From positions 196,553-260,552 of the forward strand of contig NZ_QNRH01000003.1 of assembly GCF_003314995.1 (NCBI RefSeq): DNA of 64,000 nt. The letters run 5' to 3'. The notes below the pieces were generated by a model that saw only the letters and a program-made list of their open reading frames with translations, searched no databases and was not told where the DNA came from. Made by a program: the position numbers and the translations under genes. This document shows, in pieces, positions 1-10,690 of the stretch (position 1 is the first letter of the stretch; every line of letters begins with the position of its first letter). Origin of the DNA: Pseudochrobactrum asaccharolyticum. Its GTDB lineage: Bacteria > Pseudomonadota > Alphaproteobacteria > Rhizobiales > Rhizobiaceae.

Positions 1-3000
1 CACCGTCAACGATCTTGGCTGTGAAGGAGTGATTACCCTCTGTCAGATCGGTCGCAGGTGTGAATGTCCAGTTGCCATCAGCATCTGCGGTTGCCTGACC
101 AATGATTGTACCACTGTCATAGATATTGACCTTTGCATTGGCATCGGCCTTACCCTTGATCTCAGGGCGGGTATCATCGGTTGGCTTGCCGTTGCCGACA
201 GTACCGGTGATGGAGCCGACATCATCAATCACTTCTGTGATCGATGGTGTGCCAGGCACAGCTGTCGAGACGATGATCGTGAACGGATCGGACATCGCAC
301 TGGATGTACCAACCTCATTGACCGACTGAACCGTGAAGGTATGGCTGCCGTCATTGACAAAGCCGGTATAGTTCCACTGACCTGTGACCTGTACGGTGGT
401 CTCACCAACATATTCGCCATTGACGAAAATCTTGAGGATGGTTCCCGGTGCAGCCGTACCCGACAGGGTCGGCGTGGTATCATTGGTGGTGCCGCCTTTC
501 GGTACAGCACCGATACCCGGCTGGGCATCATCCCAGATCTGATCAATCGTCGGTGTTTTTGGCACAGACAGATCAATGGTAACCCGCCAGCTGCCGGACT
601 GGGCACTTTCGTTGCCCGCAGTATCTGTTGCCGTCACAGTAAAGCTGTGCGCACCTGTTGCCAGATCGGTGGTTGGTGTGAAGCTCCATGTGCCATTGGC
701 ATTGGCTGTGGTCTGACCAATCAGTGTGCCATTGTCATAAATCTTAACAACGGAACCGGCTTCTGCACCGCCACCGGAGATGGTCGGGCGCAGATCGTCT
801 GTGGATTTACCGTCAGCAACATTACCCTGAACAGAACCGACATCATCATAGACCGATGTGATCGACGGGGCATTTGGTGCCAATGTGTCAACATTGATAC
901 GCCATGTGGTTGAATAGGCGCCTTCATTGCCGGCCGCATCCACTGCTTTAACGCGGAAGGTATGCGAGCCATTGGCCAGATCACTATCCGGTGCAAATGA
1001 CCATTTGCCGTCTGTTACAGTCACTTCACCAAGCAGGGTTGTGCCGTCATAGATACGCACTAATGTAATGTCATCTGAGGCTGTGCCGGAGATAACAGGG
1101 CGCGGATCATTGGTAATGCCGCCATTGGTGATCTCACCGACAATCGGCTCTGCGGCATCGACAACAGACGTGATCGCCGCATCGGTGCTGCTTGGGGCCG
1201 TTGTATCAACATTCAGCGTAAAGGCATCAGAGCTTGAACCTTCATTACCCGCCGCATCAACAGTGGTGGCGATGAAGTCATGTTTGCCTTCCGACAGGGT
1301 CGGAACGTCAAAGGCCCAGTTGCCGGAAGCATCTGCCTGTATCTGACCCAGCAGCTTGCCGCCGGAATAGATGCGGATAAAGCCGTTCGGCTCCGCACCA
1401 TTACCATTGAGGCGTGGTGTGGTGTCATTGGTAAAGCCGCCATGGACCACTTCACCGGTATTCGGCAGTACGTCATCGCTGGCGCTGCTGATCTCAGGCT
1501 TATATTTGGCATCAGGTGGAGTGAGGTCGACCTCAATCGTCCAAGGCATCGAGGCATTGCCTTCGTTACCGGCCGCATCTGTCGAGGTGGCTGTGAAGAT
1601 ATGCACACCCTCATCCAGATCAGTGGTTGGTGTGAACACCCATGTGCCATTGGCCGCAGCTTTGGTCTCACCCAACAGCACGCCATTGTCATAAATCTTG
1701 ACGGTGGAGCCGCCCTCAGCACCCGAACCCGAGATCGTAGGCTTGGTATCATCGGTGGTTTTGCCCGAAGCAACCGCACCCGTGACAGAACCAACATCAT
1801 CGAGAACCTGTGTGATGGTTGGTGCATTTGGTGCTGTCGTATCAATGGTCACACGCCATGCGGTCGTGAACGGACCTTCGTTACCGGCGCCATCAACCGC
1901 TTTGACGCGGAAGTTATGCACGCCATTGGCCAGATCGCTATCCGGTGTGAATGACCAGATTCCGCCTGTCACCGATACTTCACCGAGCAGGGTTGTACCA
2001 TCATAGATACGCACCAATGCGATATCGTCTTTGGCTGTACCGGAGATGGCAGGACGGGCATCATTGGTCAGACCGTCTTTGGCGATCTCACCGACATGTG
2101 CCGGTACATCATCATAAACGGAAGTGATCTCCGCATCGGTAACTTTCGGTGCGGTTGTATCGACAGTCAGTGTGAATGGTTCAGAGCTTGAACCCTCATT
2201 ACCGGCCGCATCTGTGGTCTTGGCAATGAAGACATGTTTGCCTTCAGAACGGGTCGGAACATCAAAGCTCCAGTTACCATTCGCATCGGCCTGTACCTGA
2301 CCCAGCAGTTTGCCTTCGGAGTAGATACGGATGAAGCCATCCGGTTCTGCCCCGTTACCATTGAGGCGTGGCGTTGTATCATTGGTAAAGCCGTTATCGA
2401 TAACCTCGCCGGTATCCGGCAACACATCATCGCTGGCACTGGTGATCACAGGCTTAAACTTTGCCTCTGGCGGTGTGATGTCAACCTCGATCGTCCAAGG
2501 CATGGAAGCAGAACTTTCATTGCCTGCAGCATCGGTTGCAGTCACGGTGAAGGCGTGAACGCCTTCCGCCAGATCAGTGGTCGGTGTGAAGCTCCATGTC
2601 CCATTGGCATTAGCATTGGTCTGGCCAATCAAGACGCCATTATCATAGATCTTAACAACGGAACCGGCTTCTGCGCCATTACCCGACAGGGTTGGCTTGG
2701 TATCATCGGTGGTTTTGCCAGAAGCAACCGCACCGGTGACTGTGCCCACATCATCGAGAACCTGAGTGATCGCAGGCGTGTTTGGCGCCAATGTATCAAC
2801 AGTGATCTTGAACTCAGCGGATTTAACAGAAGTATTACCGGCAGCATCTACACCGGTCACGGTGAAGGTGTGCAGGCCGTTGCCCAGTGCATTGACCGGT
2901 GTATATTCCCAGTTGCCGTCTGCATCGGCTTTAACTTCGCCAAGCAGGGTTGCACCATCATAGATGCGCACTGTGCCGTTAGCTTCAGCACCCGAACCCT

Positions 3001-6000
3001 TCAGCGTTGGTGTAGTGTCATTGGTAAAGCCGTTCTGTGCAACATTACCGGTAATCGGTTCCTGATCATCTGTAATGCTGTCGATCTTCGGCGCATCAGG
3101 TGCAACCGTATCCACAGTGATGGTGAAGGCTTCAGAAGCCGCACTCACATTACCGGCCGCATCTTCGACCTTGGCGGTGAAGCTGTAATTGCCATCGGCA
3201 AGAGCAGTCGGGGTCTTCCAGTTCCACTGGCCACCGGCATCGGCGGTAACAGTCGCGACCAGAACACCATCCTGATAGATGTGAACTTTAGAGTTTGCTT
3301 CCGCACCCGCACCAGACAGGCGCGGACGATTGTCATTGATGAAGGAACCATCGGTGAACTCACCGGTGATCGGACCAACGGCATCATAACCCGATGTAAA
3401 GCGTGGCGCATCCGGTGGGGTGGTATCAACAACGATGGTATATGGTGCTGAAGGCTGACCCTCAACGCCTGCTCCGTCAACGATCTTGGCTGTGAAGGAG
3501 TGATTACCCTCTGTCAGATCGGTCGCAGGTGTGAATGTCCAGTTGCCATCAGCATCTGCGGTTGCCTGACCAATGATTGTACCACTGTCATAGATATTGA
3601 CCTTTGCATTGGCATCGGCCTTACCCTTGATCTCAGGGCGGGTATCATCGGTTGGCTTGCCGTTGCCGACAGTACCGGTGATGGAGCCGACATCATCAAT
3701 CACTTCTGTGATCGATGGTGTGCCAGGCACAGCTGTCGAGACGATGATCGTGAACGGATCGGACATCGCACTGGATGTACCAACCTCATTGACCGACTGA
3801 ACCGTGAAGGTATGGCTGCCGTCATTGACAAAGCCGGTATAGTTCCACTGACCTGTGACCTGTACGGTGGTCTCACCAACATATTCGCCATTGACGAAAA
3901 TCTTGAGGATGGTTCCCGGTGCAGCCGTACCCGACAGGGTCGGCGTGGTATCATTGGTGGTGCCGCCTTTCGGTACAGCACCGATACCCGGCTGGGCATC
4001 ATCCCAGATCTGATCAATCGTCGGTGTTTTTGGCACAGACAGATCAATGGTAACCCGCCAGCTGCCGGACTGGGCACTTTCGTTGCCCGCAGTATCTGTT
4101 GCCGTCACAGTAAAGCTGTGCGCACCTGTTGCCAGATCGGTGGTTGGTGTGAAGCTCCATGTGCCATTGGCATTGGCTGTGGTCTGACCAATCAGTGTGC
4201 CATTGTCATAAATCTTAACAACGGAACCGGCTTCTGCACCGCCACCGGAGATGGTCGGGCGCAGATCGTCTGTGGATTTACCGTCAGCAACATTACCCTG
4301 AACAGAACCGACATCATCATAGACCGATGTGATCGACGGGGCATTTGGTGCCAATGTGTCAACATTGATACGCCATGTGGTTGAATAGGCGCCTTCATTG
4401 CCGGCCGCATCCACTGCTTTAACGCGGAAGGTATGCGAGCCATTGGCCAGATCACTATCCGGTGCAAATGACCATTTGCCGTCTGTTACAGTCACTTCAC
4501 CAAGCAGGGTTGTGCCGTCATAGATACGCACTAATGTAATGTCATCTGAGGCTGTGCCGGAGATAACAGGGCGCGGATCATTGGTAATGCCGCCATTGGT
4601 GATCTCACCGACAATCGGCTCTGCGGCATCGACAACAGACGTGATCGCCGCATCGGTGCTGCTTGGGGCCGTTGTATCAACATTCAGCGTAAAGGCATCA
4701 GAGCTTGAACCTTCATTACCCGCCGCATCAACAGTGGTGGCGATGAAGTCATGTTTGCCTTCCGACAGGGTCGGAACGTCAAAGGCCCAGTTGCCGGAAG
4801 CATCTGCCTGTATCTGACCCAGCAGCTTGCCGCCGGAATAGATGCGGATAAAGCCGTTCGGCTCCGCACCATTACCATTGAGGCGTGGTGTGGTGTCATT
4901 GGTAAAGCCGCCATGGACCACTTCACCGGTATTCGGCAGTACGTCATCGCTGGCGCTGCTGATCTCAGGCTTATATTTGGCATCAGGTGGAGTGAGGTCG
5001 ACCTCAATCGTCCAAGGCATCGAGGCATTGCCTTCGTTACCGGCCGCATCTGTCGAGGTGGCTGTGAAGATATGCACACCCTCATCCAGATCAGTGGTTG
5101 GTGTGAACACCCATGTGCCATTGGCCGCAGCTTTGGTCTCACCCAACAGCACGCCATTGTCATAAATCTTGACGGTGGAGCCGCCCTCAGCACCCGAACC
5201 CGAGATCGTAGGCTTGGTATCATCGGTGGTTTTGCCCGAAGCAACCGCACCCGTGACAGAACCAACATCATCGAGAACCTGTGTGATGGTTGGTGCATTT
5301 GGTGCTGTCGTATCAATGGTCACACGCCATGCGGTCGTGAACGGACCTTCGTTACCGGCGCCATCAACCGCTTTGACGCGGAAGTTATGCACGCCATTGG
5401 CCAGATCGCTATCCGGTGTGAATGACCAGATTCCGCCTGTCACCGATACTTCACCGAGCAGGGTTGTACCATCATAGATACGCACCAATGCGATATCGTC
5501 TTTGGCTGTACCGGAGATGGCAGGACGGGCATCATTGGTCAGACCGTCTTTGGCGATCTCACCGACATGTGCCGGTACATCATCATAAACGGAAGTGATC
5601 TCCGCATCGGTAACTTTCGGTGCGGTTGTATCGACAGTCAGTGTGAATGGTTCAGAGCTTGAACCCTCATTACCGGCCGCATCTGTGGTCTTGGCAATGA
5701 AGACATGTTTGCCTTCAGAACGGGTCGGAACATCAAAGCTCCAGTTACCATTCGCATCGGCCTGTACCTGACCCAGCAGTTTGCCTTCGGAGTAGATACG
5801 GATGAAGCCATCCGGTTCTGCCCCGTTACCATTGAGGCGTGGCGTTGTATCATTGGTAAAGCCGTTATCGATAACCTCGCCGGTATCCGGCAACACATCA
5901 TCGCTGGCACTGGTGATCACAGGCTTAAACTTTGCCTCTGGCGGTGTGATGTCAACCTCGATCGTCCAAGGCATGGAAGCAGAACTTTCATTGCCTGCAG

Positions 6001-9000
6001 CATCGGTTGCAGTCACGGTGAAGGCGTGAACGCCTTCCGCCAGATCAGTGGTCGGTGTGAAGCTCCATGTCCCATTGGCATTAGCATTGGTCTGGCCAAT
6101 CAAGACGCCATTATCATAGATCTTAACAACGGAACCGGCTTCTGCGCCATTACCCGACAGGGTTGGCTTGGTATCATCGGTGGTTTTGCCAGAAGCAACC
6201 GCACCGGTGACTGTGCCCACATCATCGAGAACCTGAGTGATCGCAGGCGTGTTTGGCGCCAATGTATCAACAGTGATCTTGAACTCAGCGGATTTAACAG
6301 AAGTATTACCGGCAGCATCTACACCGGTCACGGTGAAGGTGTGCAGGCCGTTGCCCAGTGCATTGACCGGTGTATATTCCCAGTTGCCGTCTGCATCGGC
6401 TTTAATTTCGCCAAGCAGGGTTGCACCATCATAGATGCGCACTGTGCCGTTAGCTTCAGCACCCGAACCCTTCAGCGTTGGTGTAGTGTCATTGGTAAAG
6501 CCGTTCTGTGCAACATTACCGGTAATCGGTTCCTGATCATCTGTAATGCTGTCGATCTTCGGCGCATCAGGTGCAACCGTATCCACAGTGATGGTGAAGG
6601 CTTCAGAAGCCGCACTCACATTACCGGCCGCATCTTCGACCTTGGCGGTGAAGCTGTAATTGCCATCGGCAAGAGCAGTCGGGGTCTTCCAGTTCCACTG
6701 GCCACCGGCATCGGCGGTAACAGTCGCGACCAGAACACCATCCTGATAGATGTGAACTTTAGAGTTTGCTTCCGCACCCGCACCAGACAGGCGCGGACGA
6801 TTGTCATTGATGAAGGAACCATCGGTGAACTCACCGGTGATCGGACCAACGGCATCATAACCAGACGTAAAGTGTGGTGCATCAGGTGCCGTCGTGTCGA
6901 CAGTAATTGCGAAAGCTTTGGAGGATCCGCTGACATTACCGGCAGCATCAGTTGCCGTCACGCTAAAGCTGTGCGGGCCGTCTGCCAGATCGGTGTCCGG
7001 TGTAAAGGTCCATACGCCGTTGGCATCAGCAGTGACAAAGCCAATTTCTTCGCCCTGATCATAAATTGTGACGCGTGATCCGGCTTCCGCCTTGCCGCTC
7101 AATGTCGGACGGGCGTCATCGGTAATTCCATTGGCTTTAACAAGGCCTGTGATAGAGCCGACATCATCTGTAACAGAGGAAATTTCCGGACGATCCGGTG
7201 CAATTGTATCAACTGTCAGCGCAAACGGATCAGATGCTTCACTCTCATTGCCTGCAGCGTCAGTCGCTTTGACCGTGAATTTATGTTCGCCCTGAGCAAG
7301 GTTGGTTTTAGGCTCAAAGCTCCATGTGCCATCATCTTCGGCAATGACAGTGCCGATTTTACGCCCATTATCGTAGATTGTAACCGTAGTGCCGGCTTCC
7401 GCTTCCCCTGTCAGGGTCGGGCGACGTTCGTCCGTGATAATGTCAAGCGAGAGTTCTTTACCGGTAGCGTCTGCCACACCGGTAATGGTCGGCTTCACGG
7501 GTGCTGTGACATCAACATGGATTGTCCAGCTTGCTGACGGAACCCCTTCATTACCGGCTTTATCGGTTGCGGTTACCGTGAAGATGTGTTCGCCTTCAGC
7601 CAGATCTGTTGCTGGTGTGAAACTCCATGTGCCGTTTGCATTGGCTGTTGTTTCGCCAATCAGTACGCCTTTGTCATAAATCTTAACAACGGAACCGGCT
7701 TCTGCACCGGAACCGGAAATAACCGGTTTGACGTCGTCTGTGGCTTTGCCGCTGGCAACGTTGCCCTGAATGGAGCCGACATCATCAAGAACCTGTGTGA
7801 TGGATGGTGCGTTCGGAGCGATGGTATCAATCGTGACATTATAGGCGTCAGAGCGCGGCGAGACATTGCCTGCTTTATCTACGGATACAACTGTGAAACT
7901 GTGTTGTCCGTTGCCCAGAGCATCAGCCGGCGTAAAGCTCCACAGGCCGGATGCGTCTGCGGTCACTTCGCCAAGCAGATTACTGCCGTCATAGATGCGT
8001 ATAATGCCGTTGGCTTCCGCGCCGGAACCGGACAGGGTTGGTGTGTTGTCGTTCGTAAAACCGCCTTTGACGACAGAGCCTTCGACAGGCGCTACATCGT
8101 CTGTAATATTGTCAATAACCGGCTTCTCTGGTGCTACAGTATCAATGGTGACACTGAAAGCGCTTGATGTCTGGCTGACATTGCCAGCTGTATCTGTAAC
8201 AGTTGCGGTAAATTCATAAGAACCGTCGCTCAGGGCTGTTGCGCTTTTCCAGCTCCACTGGCCGGTTACATCGGCGCGTACTGTCGCAACTAAAGCGCCG
8301 TCCTGATAGATTTTTACCTGTGCATTGGCTTCTGCACCGGAACCGGACAGTTTCGGACGATTGTCATTGATGATCGCGCCACTCGCAAAGTCACCAACAA
8401 CCGGACCGACAGCATCATAGCCGATTGTAAACTCCGGTGCTTCCGGCGCAATTGTGTCGACTGTAATTGTGAAGGCTTTAGAAGTGGTACTAACATTGCC
8501 TGCAATATCAGTTGCAGTCACTGTGAAGCTGTGAGTACCTTCCGACAGGTTGCTGTCAGGCACATATGTCCAAAGGCCGTTGGCATCAGCCGTAACAAAG
8601 CCGATTTCTTCGCCCTGATCATAGATTGTGACGCGGGATCCGGCTTCAGCCTTGCCGCTCAGTGTCGGGCGGGCATCATCGGTCATGGCATTCGGTGCCA
8701 GAGTGCCTGTAATCTCGCCGACAGCGTCGGTGATGGATGAAATTTCCGGACGGTTAGGTGCGATTGTGTCGACTGTCAGTGTGAAAGGATCAGTGCCAGC
8801 GGTTTCGTTGCCTGCGGCATCGGTCGCTTTGATCGTAAATTTATGTTCACCCTGTGTCAGATTGTGAGAAAGCTCTAAGCTCCATGTGCCGTCAGCTGCC
8901 GCTGTAACAGTGCCGATCAGGCGGCCGTTGTCGTAGACGGTAACGGTTGCGCCTTTTTCTGCCTCACCGCTCAGTGTCGGGCGGCGCTCATTGGTAACAA

Positions 9001-10687
9001 CATCAAGTGCCAGTTCATCACCGGCAGCATTAACCACCTTGGCAATAGTCGGTACATCAGGCGCTGTCGTGTCGACATTGATTGTCCAGCTTGCAGAGGA
9101 AATACCCTCATTGCCCGCTTTGTCTGTCGCGGTTACGGTGAAGATGTGCTCGCCTTCAGCCAGATCGGTTGTTGGTGTGAAGCTCCATGTGCCATTGGCA
9201 TTAGCAGTTGTTTCACCCAGCAGAGTGCCGTTGTCGTAAATTTTAACAATAGAACCGGCTTCCGCGCCGGAACCGGAAAGCACAGGTTTGGTTTCGTCCG
9301 TGGTTTTGCCATTGGTGACATTGCCGGTGAACTGGCCGGTATTGTCCCGAATTTCTGTGATAGATGGTGCTGTCGGAGGTGTTGTATCCACCTCAAACTG
9401 GAATGTTTCTGATTTTTCGCTTTTGTTTCCGGCGGTATCCTGCGCCTGCATGGTAATGCGATGGACGCCTTGTTGCAGGCCGATTTCCGGTGTGAAACTC
9501 CATGTGCCGTCAGCGGCAACGACTGTTGAGCCGATTTCGGAGCCATTGTCGAAGAAGCGAATTGTTGTGCCTGCTTCTGCATTTTCACCCTTAAATTCCG
9601 GACGGGTATCATCCGTTACGCCGGAAGCAGCAATGGCGCCTTTGATAGATCCTTCGCTATCAATAGCTTCTTTTAAAACCGGTACTGGTGGCGCAACCGT
9701 ATCGACTTTGAAGACGAGCGCTTCTGTTGCCGGGCTCGTATTGCCTGCCTTATCAGTCGCGGTGAAAGTGATTTTATGTTCACCTTCAGCGAGCGCTGTT
9801 TCCGGACGGAATGTCCAGTTGCCGGCGGAATCTGTTACAGCAGTGCCAAGTTTAGTCGTGCCATCATATATAGTAACGGTTGAACCTGGCTCCGCCTTGC
9901 CGCTCATAACCGGACGTGCATCGTCCGTCAGGTCGTTTTCTTTAATTTTGCCGGTTACCGCGCCGACTTCGTCCATGACGCTGATGGCTTCAGGGCTCTT
10001 TGGAGCGACATCATCGACATAGTCTTTAACGGCGGGAACACTTGTCTTACCATTATTATCGGTGACAACCGCATTGACCTGACCGGAGTTCTGAGAGGTT
10101 TCAGAAGTGGCTGTATATTTGCCGTCTGCACCGGCGGTCACGATTTTGCTGGTGCCGTCAGGGAAAGTAACGGTCACGCGGGTGCCCGCAGGGGCTACAC
10201 CTGTCGCAGTCACTGTACCATCCGGATTGGATTTTGTGTCAAGGGTTGGGGCTGCCGGAGGAGGGGCTTCTTTGCTGCCGCCGCCGCCATTGCCGCCGCC
10301 GCCGGAAGCAGCTGCCGCGATACCGCCGGCTGCAAGAGCGGCAAGCAGAAGGGGGTTAATTTCACTATTTGAACCACCACCCGGAACAAATTCAACTTCG
10401 CTGCCTGTTGCTGCATCATCAACAGGGATTGTGGCTTTAACGGCCTTTACCGGCCATTCCTCACCATTATGTCTGAAGACCAGTTCAAGCTTCTGTGCGT
10501 TATCCGTGGTGAAGAAGCCACTGATACGAATGGTTTTGCCGTTATTCTGGTGGATAACCAGATCATTTCCTGCACGTACATATTTAACAACACTGGCAGG
10601 ATCGATAGAAACGTAGGCAGTATTACCGTGCTTCGTAACGAGATTCTGAGAATTCTTTGCGGATGATGCTTTAACTTGCTTGGCCAT
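1..10687 (-). CDS. Giant BapA-type repetitive adhesin, N-terminal part (C-terminus beyond left edge)
   Basis: Open for 3562 codons from the ATG at 10685-10687 to the left edge, so the 3' end is missing. A GGAG ribosome site lies about 9 bases upstream. Residues 1 to about 110 begin MAKQVKASSAKNSQ and resemble the BapA-type prefix. An Ala/Gly-rich hinge follows (about 105-140, ending in GGGGNGGGGS), then a shorter Ig-like unit (about 145-225). From about residue 225 there are some 32 Ig-like repeats of about 104-105 residues, each with a TDDTxPxxSG start, an IYDxG strand, a GxWxFTP strand, a TDxAGN turn and a VDTxAPxxP linker (Big_13-like). There is no Sec signal peptide, as in adhesins exported by type I secretion. 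Inferred role: biofilm or surface adhesion. The C-terminal RTX/type I signal and any transporter genes would lie to the left and are not seen. Confidence 0.9.
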   Translation of the reverse strand, partial: MAKQVKASSAKNSQNLVTKHGNTAYVSIDPASVVKYVRAGNDLVIHQNNGKTIRISGFFTTDNAQKLELVFRHNGEEWPVKAVKATIPVDDAATGSEVEFVPGGGSNSEINPLLLAALAAGGIAAAASGGGGNGGGGSKEAPPPAAPTLDTKSNPDGTVTATGVAPAGTRVTVTFPDGTSKIVTAGADGKYTATSETSQNSGQVNAVVTDNNGKTSVPAVKDYVDDVAPKSPEAISVMDEVGAVTGKIKENDLTDDARPVMSGKAEPGSTVTIYDGTTKLGTAVTDSAGNWTFRPETALAEGEHKITFTATDKAGNTSPATEALVFKVDTVAPPVPVLKEAIDSEGSIKGAIAASGVTDDTRPEFKGENAEAGTTIRFFDNGSEIGSTVVAADGTWSFTPEIGLQQGVHRITMQAQDTAGNKSEKSETFQFEVDTTPPTAPSITEIRDNTGQFTGNVTNGKTTDETKPVLSGSGAEAGSIVKIYDNGTLLGETTANANGTWSFTPTTDLAEGEHIFTVTATDKAGNEGISSASWTINVDTTAPDVPTIAKVVNAAGDELALDVVTNERRPTLSGEAEKGATVTVYDNGRLIGTVTAAADGTWSLELSHNLTQGEHKFTIKATDAAGNETAGTDPFTLTVDTIAPNRPEISSITDAVGEITGTLAPNAMTDDARPTLSGKAEAGSRVTIYDQGEEIGFVTADANGLWTYVPDSNLSEGTHSFTVTATDIAGNVSTTSKAFTITVDTIAPEAPEFTIGYDAVGPVVGDFASGAIINDNRPKLSGSGAEANAQVKIYQDGALVATVRADVTGQWSWKSATALSDGSYEFTATVTDTAGNVSQTSSAFSVTIDTVAPEKPVIDNITDDVAPVEGSVVKGGFTNDNTPTLSGSGAEANGIIRIYDGSNLLGEVTADASGLWSFTPADALGNGQHSFTVVSVDKAGNVSPRSDAYNVTIDTIAPNAPSITQVLDDVGSIQGNVASGKATDDVKPVISGSGAEAGSVVKIYDKGVLIGETTANANGTWSFTPATDLAEGEHIFTVTATDKAGNEGVPSASWTIHVDVTAPVKPTITGVADATGKELSLDIITDERRPTLTGEAEAGTTVTIYDNGRKIGTVIAEDDGTWSFEPKTNLAQGEHKFTVKATDAAGNESEASDPFALTVDTIAPDRPEISSVTDDVGSITGLVKANGITDDARPTLSGKAEAGSRVTIYDQGEEIGFVTADANGVWTFTPDTDLADGPHSFSVTATDAAGNVSGSSKAFAITVDTTAPDAPHFTSGYDAVGPITGEFTDGSFINDNRPRLSGAGAEANSKVHIYQDGVLVATVTADAGGQWNWKTPTALADGNYSFTAKVEDAAGNVSAASEAFTITVDTVAPDAPKIDSITDDQEPITGNVAQNGFTNDTTPTLKGSGAEANGTVRIYDGATLLGEIKADADGNWEYTPVNALGNGLHTFTVTGVDAAGNTSVKSAEFKITVDTLAPNTPAITQVLDDVGTVTGAVASGKTTDDTKPTLSGNGAEAGSVVKIYDNGVLIGQTNANANGTWSFTPTTDLAEGVHAFTVTATDAAGNESSASMPWTIEVDITPPEAKFKPVITSASDDVLPDTGEVIDNGFTNDTTPRLNGNGAEPDGFIRIYSEGKLLGQVQADANGNWSFDVPTRSEGKHVFIAKTTDAAGNEGSSSEPFTLTVDTTAPKVTDAEITSVYDDVPAHVGEIAKDGLTNDARPAISGTAKDDIALVRIYDGTTLLGEVSVTGGIWSFTPDSDLANGVHNFRVKAVDGAGNEGPFTTAWRVTIDTTAPNAPTITQVLDDVGSVTGAVASGKTTDDTKPTISGSGAEGGSTVKIYDNGVLLGETKAAANGTWVFTPTTDLDEGVHIFTATSTDAAGNEGNASMPWTIEVDLTPPDAKYKPEISSASDDVLPNTGEVVHGGFTNDTTPRLNGNGAEPNGFIRIYSGGKLLGQIQADASGNWAFDVPTLSEGKHDFIATTVDAAGNEGSSSDAFTLNVDTTAPSSTDAAITSVVDAAEPIVGEITNGGITNDPRPVISGTASDDITLVRIYDGTTLLGEVTVTDGKWSFAPDSDLANGSHTFRVKAVDAAGNEGAYSTTWRINVDTLAPNAPSITSVYDDVGSVQGNVADGKSTDDLRPTISGGGAEAGSVVKIYDNGTLIGQTTANANGTWSFTPTTDLATGAHSFTVTATDTAGNESAQSGSWRVTIDLSVPKTPTIDQIWDDAQPGIGAVPKGGTTNDTTPTLSGTAAPGTILKIFVNGEYVGETTVQVTGQWNYTGFVNDGSHTFTVQSVNEVGTSSAMSDPFTIIVSTAVPGTPSITEVIDDVGSITGTVGNGKPTDDTRPEIKGKADANAKVNIYDSGTIIGQATADADGNWTFTPATDLTEGNHSFTAKIVDGAGVEGQPSAPYTIVVDTTPPDAPRFTSGYDAVGPITGEFTDGSFINDNRPRLSGAGAEANSKVHIYQDGVLVATVTADAGGQWNWKTPTALADGNYSFTAKVEDAAGNVSAASEAFTITVDTVAPDAPKIDSITDDQEPITGNVAQNGFTNDTTPTLKGSGAEANGTVRIYDGATLLGEVKADADGNWEYTPVNALGNGLHTFTVTGVDAAGNTSVKSAEFKITVDTLAPNTPAITQVLDDVGTVTGAVASGKTTDDTKPTLSGNGAEAGSVVKIYDNGVLIGQTNANANGTWSFTPTTDLAEGVHAFTVTATDAAGNESSASMPWTIEVDITPPEAKFKPVITSASDDVLPDTGEVIDNGFTNDTTPRLNGNGAEPDGFIRIYSEGKLLGQVQADANGNWSFDVPTRSEGKHVFIAKTTDAAGNEGSSSEPFTLTVDTTAPKVTDAEITSVYDDVPAHVGEIAKDGLTNDARPAISGTAKDDIALVRIYDGTTLLGEVSVTGGIWSFTPDSDLANGVHNFRVKAVDGAGNEGPFTTAWRVTIDTTAPNAPTITQVLDDVGSVTGAVASGKTTDDTKPTISGSGAEGGSTVKIYDNGVLLGETKAAANGTWVFTPTTDLDEGVHIFTATSTDAAGNEGNASMPWTIEVDLTPPDAKYKPEISSASDDVLPNTGEVVHGGFTNDTTPRLNGNGAEPNGFIRIYSGGKLLGQIQADASGNWAFDVPTLSEGKHDFIATTVDAAGNEGSSSDAFTLNVDTTAPSSTDAAITSVVDAAEPIVGEITNGGITNDPRPVISGTASDDITLVRIYDGTTLLGEVTVTDGKWSFAPDSDLANGSHTFRVKAVDAAGNEGAYSTTWRINVDTLAPNAPSITSVYDDVGSVQGNVADGKSTDDLRPTISGGGAEAGSVVKIYDNGTLIGQTTANANGTWSFTPTTDLATGAHSFTVTATDTAGNESAQSGSWRVTIDLSVPKTPTIDQIWDDAQPGIGAVPKGGTTNDTTPTLSGTAAPGTILKIFVNGEYVGETTVQVTGQWNYTGFVNDGSHTFTVQSVNEVGTSSAMSDPFTIIVSTAVPGTPSITEVIDDVGSITGTVGNGKPTDDTRPEIKGKADANAKVNIYDSGTIIGQATADADGNWTFTPATDLTEGNHSFTAKIVDG
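3..6862 (-). repeat. Near-identical 3471-bp tandem duplication in the adhesin gene (11 Ig-like domains per copy)
   Basis: Bases 3-3391 repeat at 3474-6862 with an exact offset of 3471 bp, which is 1157 codons or 11 Ig-like domains. I found one difference inside the block: C at 2935 against T at 6406. The match breaks at 3392/6863 on one side and shows a mismatch at 2/3473 on the other. Whether a further copy lies left of the window cannot be seen. Such identity over 3.4 kb, while single domains within a copy differ widely, points to a recent duplication or gene conversion. An assembly error in a long repeat is the alternative. Confidence 0.95.
6200..9400 (-). repeat. Older, diverged five-domain repeat (period about 1560 bp) in the adhesin gene
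   Basis: Ig-like repeats 3-7 counted from the N-terminus resemble, in order, repeats 8-10 plus the first two domains of the 3471-bp unit. For example, the domains around 8600-8750 and 7040-7200 share the same DQGEEIGFVTADANG strand and lie about 1560 bp apart. Inside the 3471-bp unit a three-domain module also repeats with a 954-bp period (about 1280-2230 against 2234-3190). The gene therefore shows nested duplications of 1, 3, 5 and 11 domains. Boundaries are approximate. Confidence 0.75.
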
Positions 10688-10690
10688 AAA

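Noticed and set aside
29-7078. Long plus-strand frames rich in Cys, Ile and Arg (29-913, 2234-3451, 3500-4384, 5705-7078)
   Set aside because: They are antisense shadows of the repetitive adhesin, repeat with its 3471-bp period, and show no family motif or ribosome site pattern.
1-10000. Regular repeats as a possible CRISPR array or satellite
   Set aside because: The period of about 315 bp matches coding Ig-like domains in an open frame; there are no short identical repeats with unique spacers.
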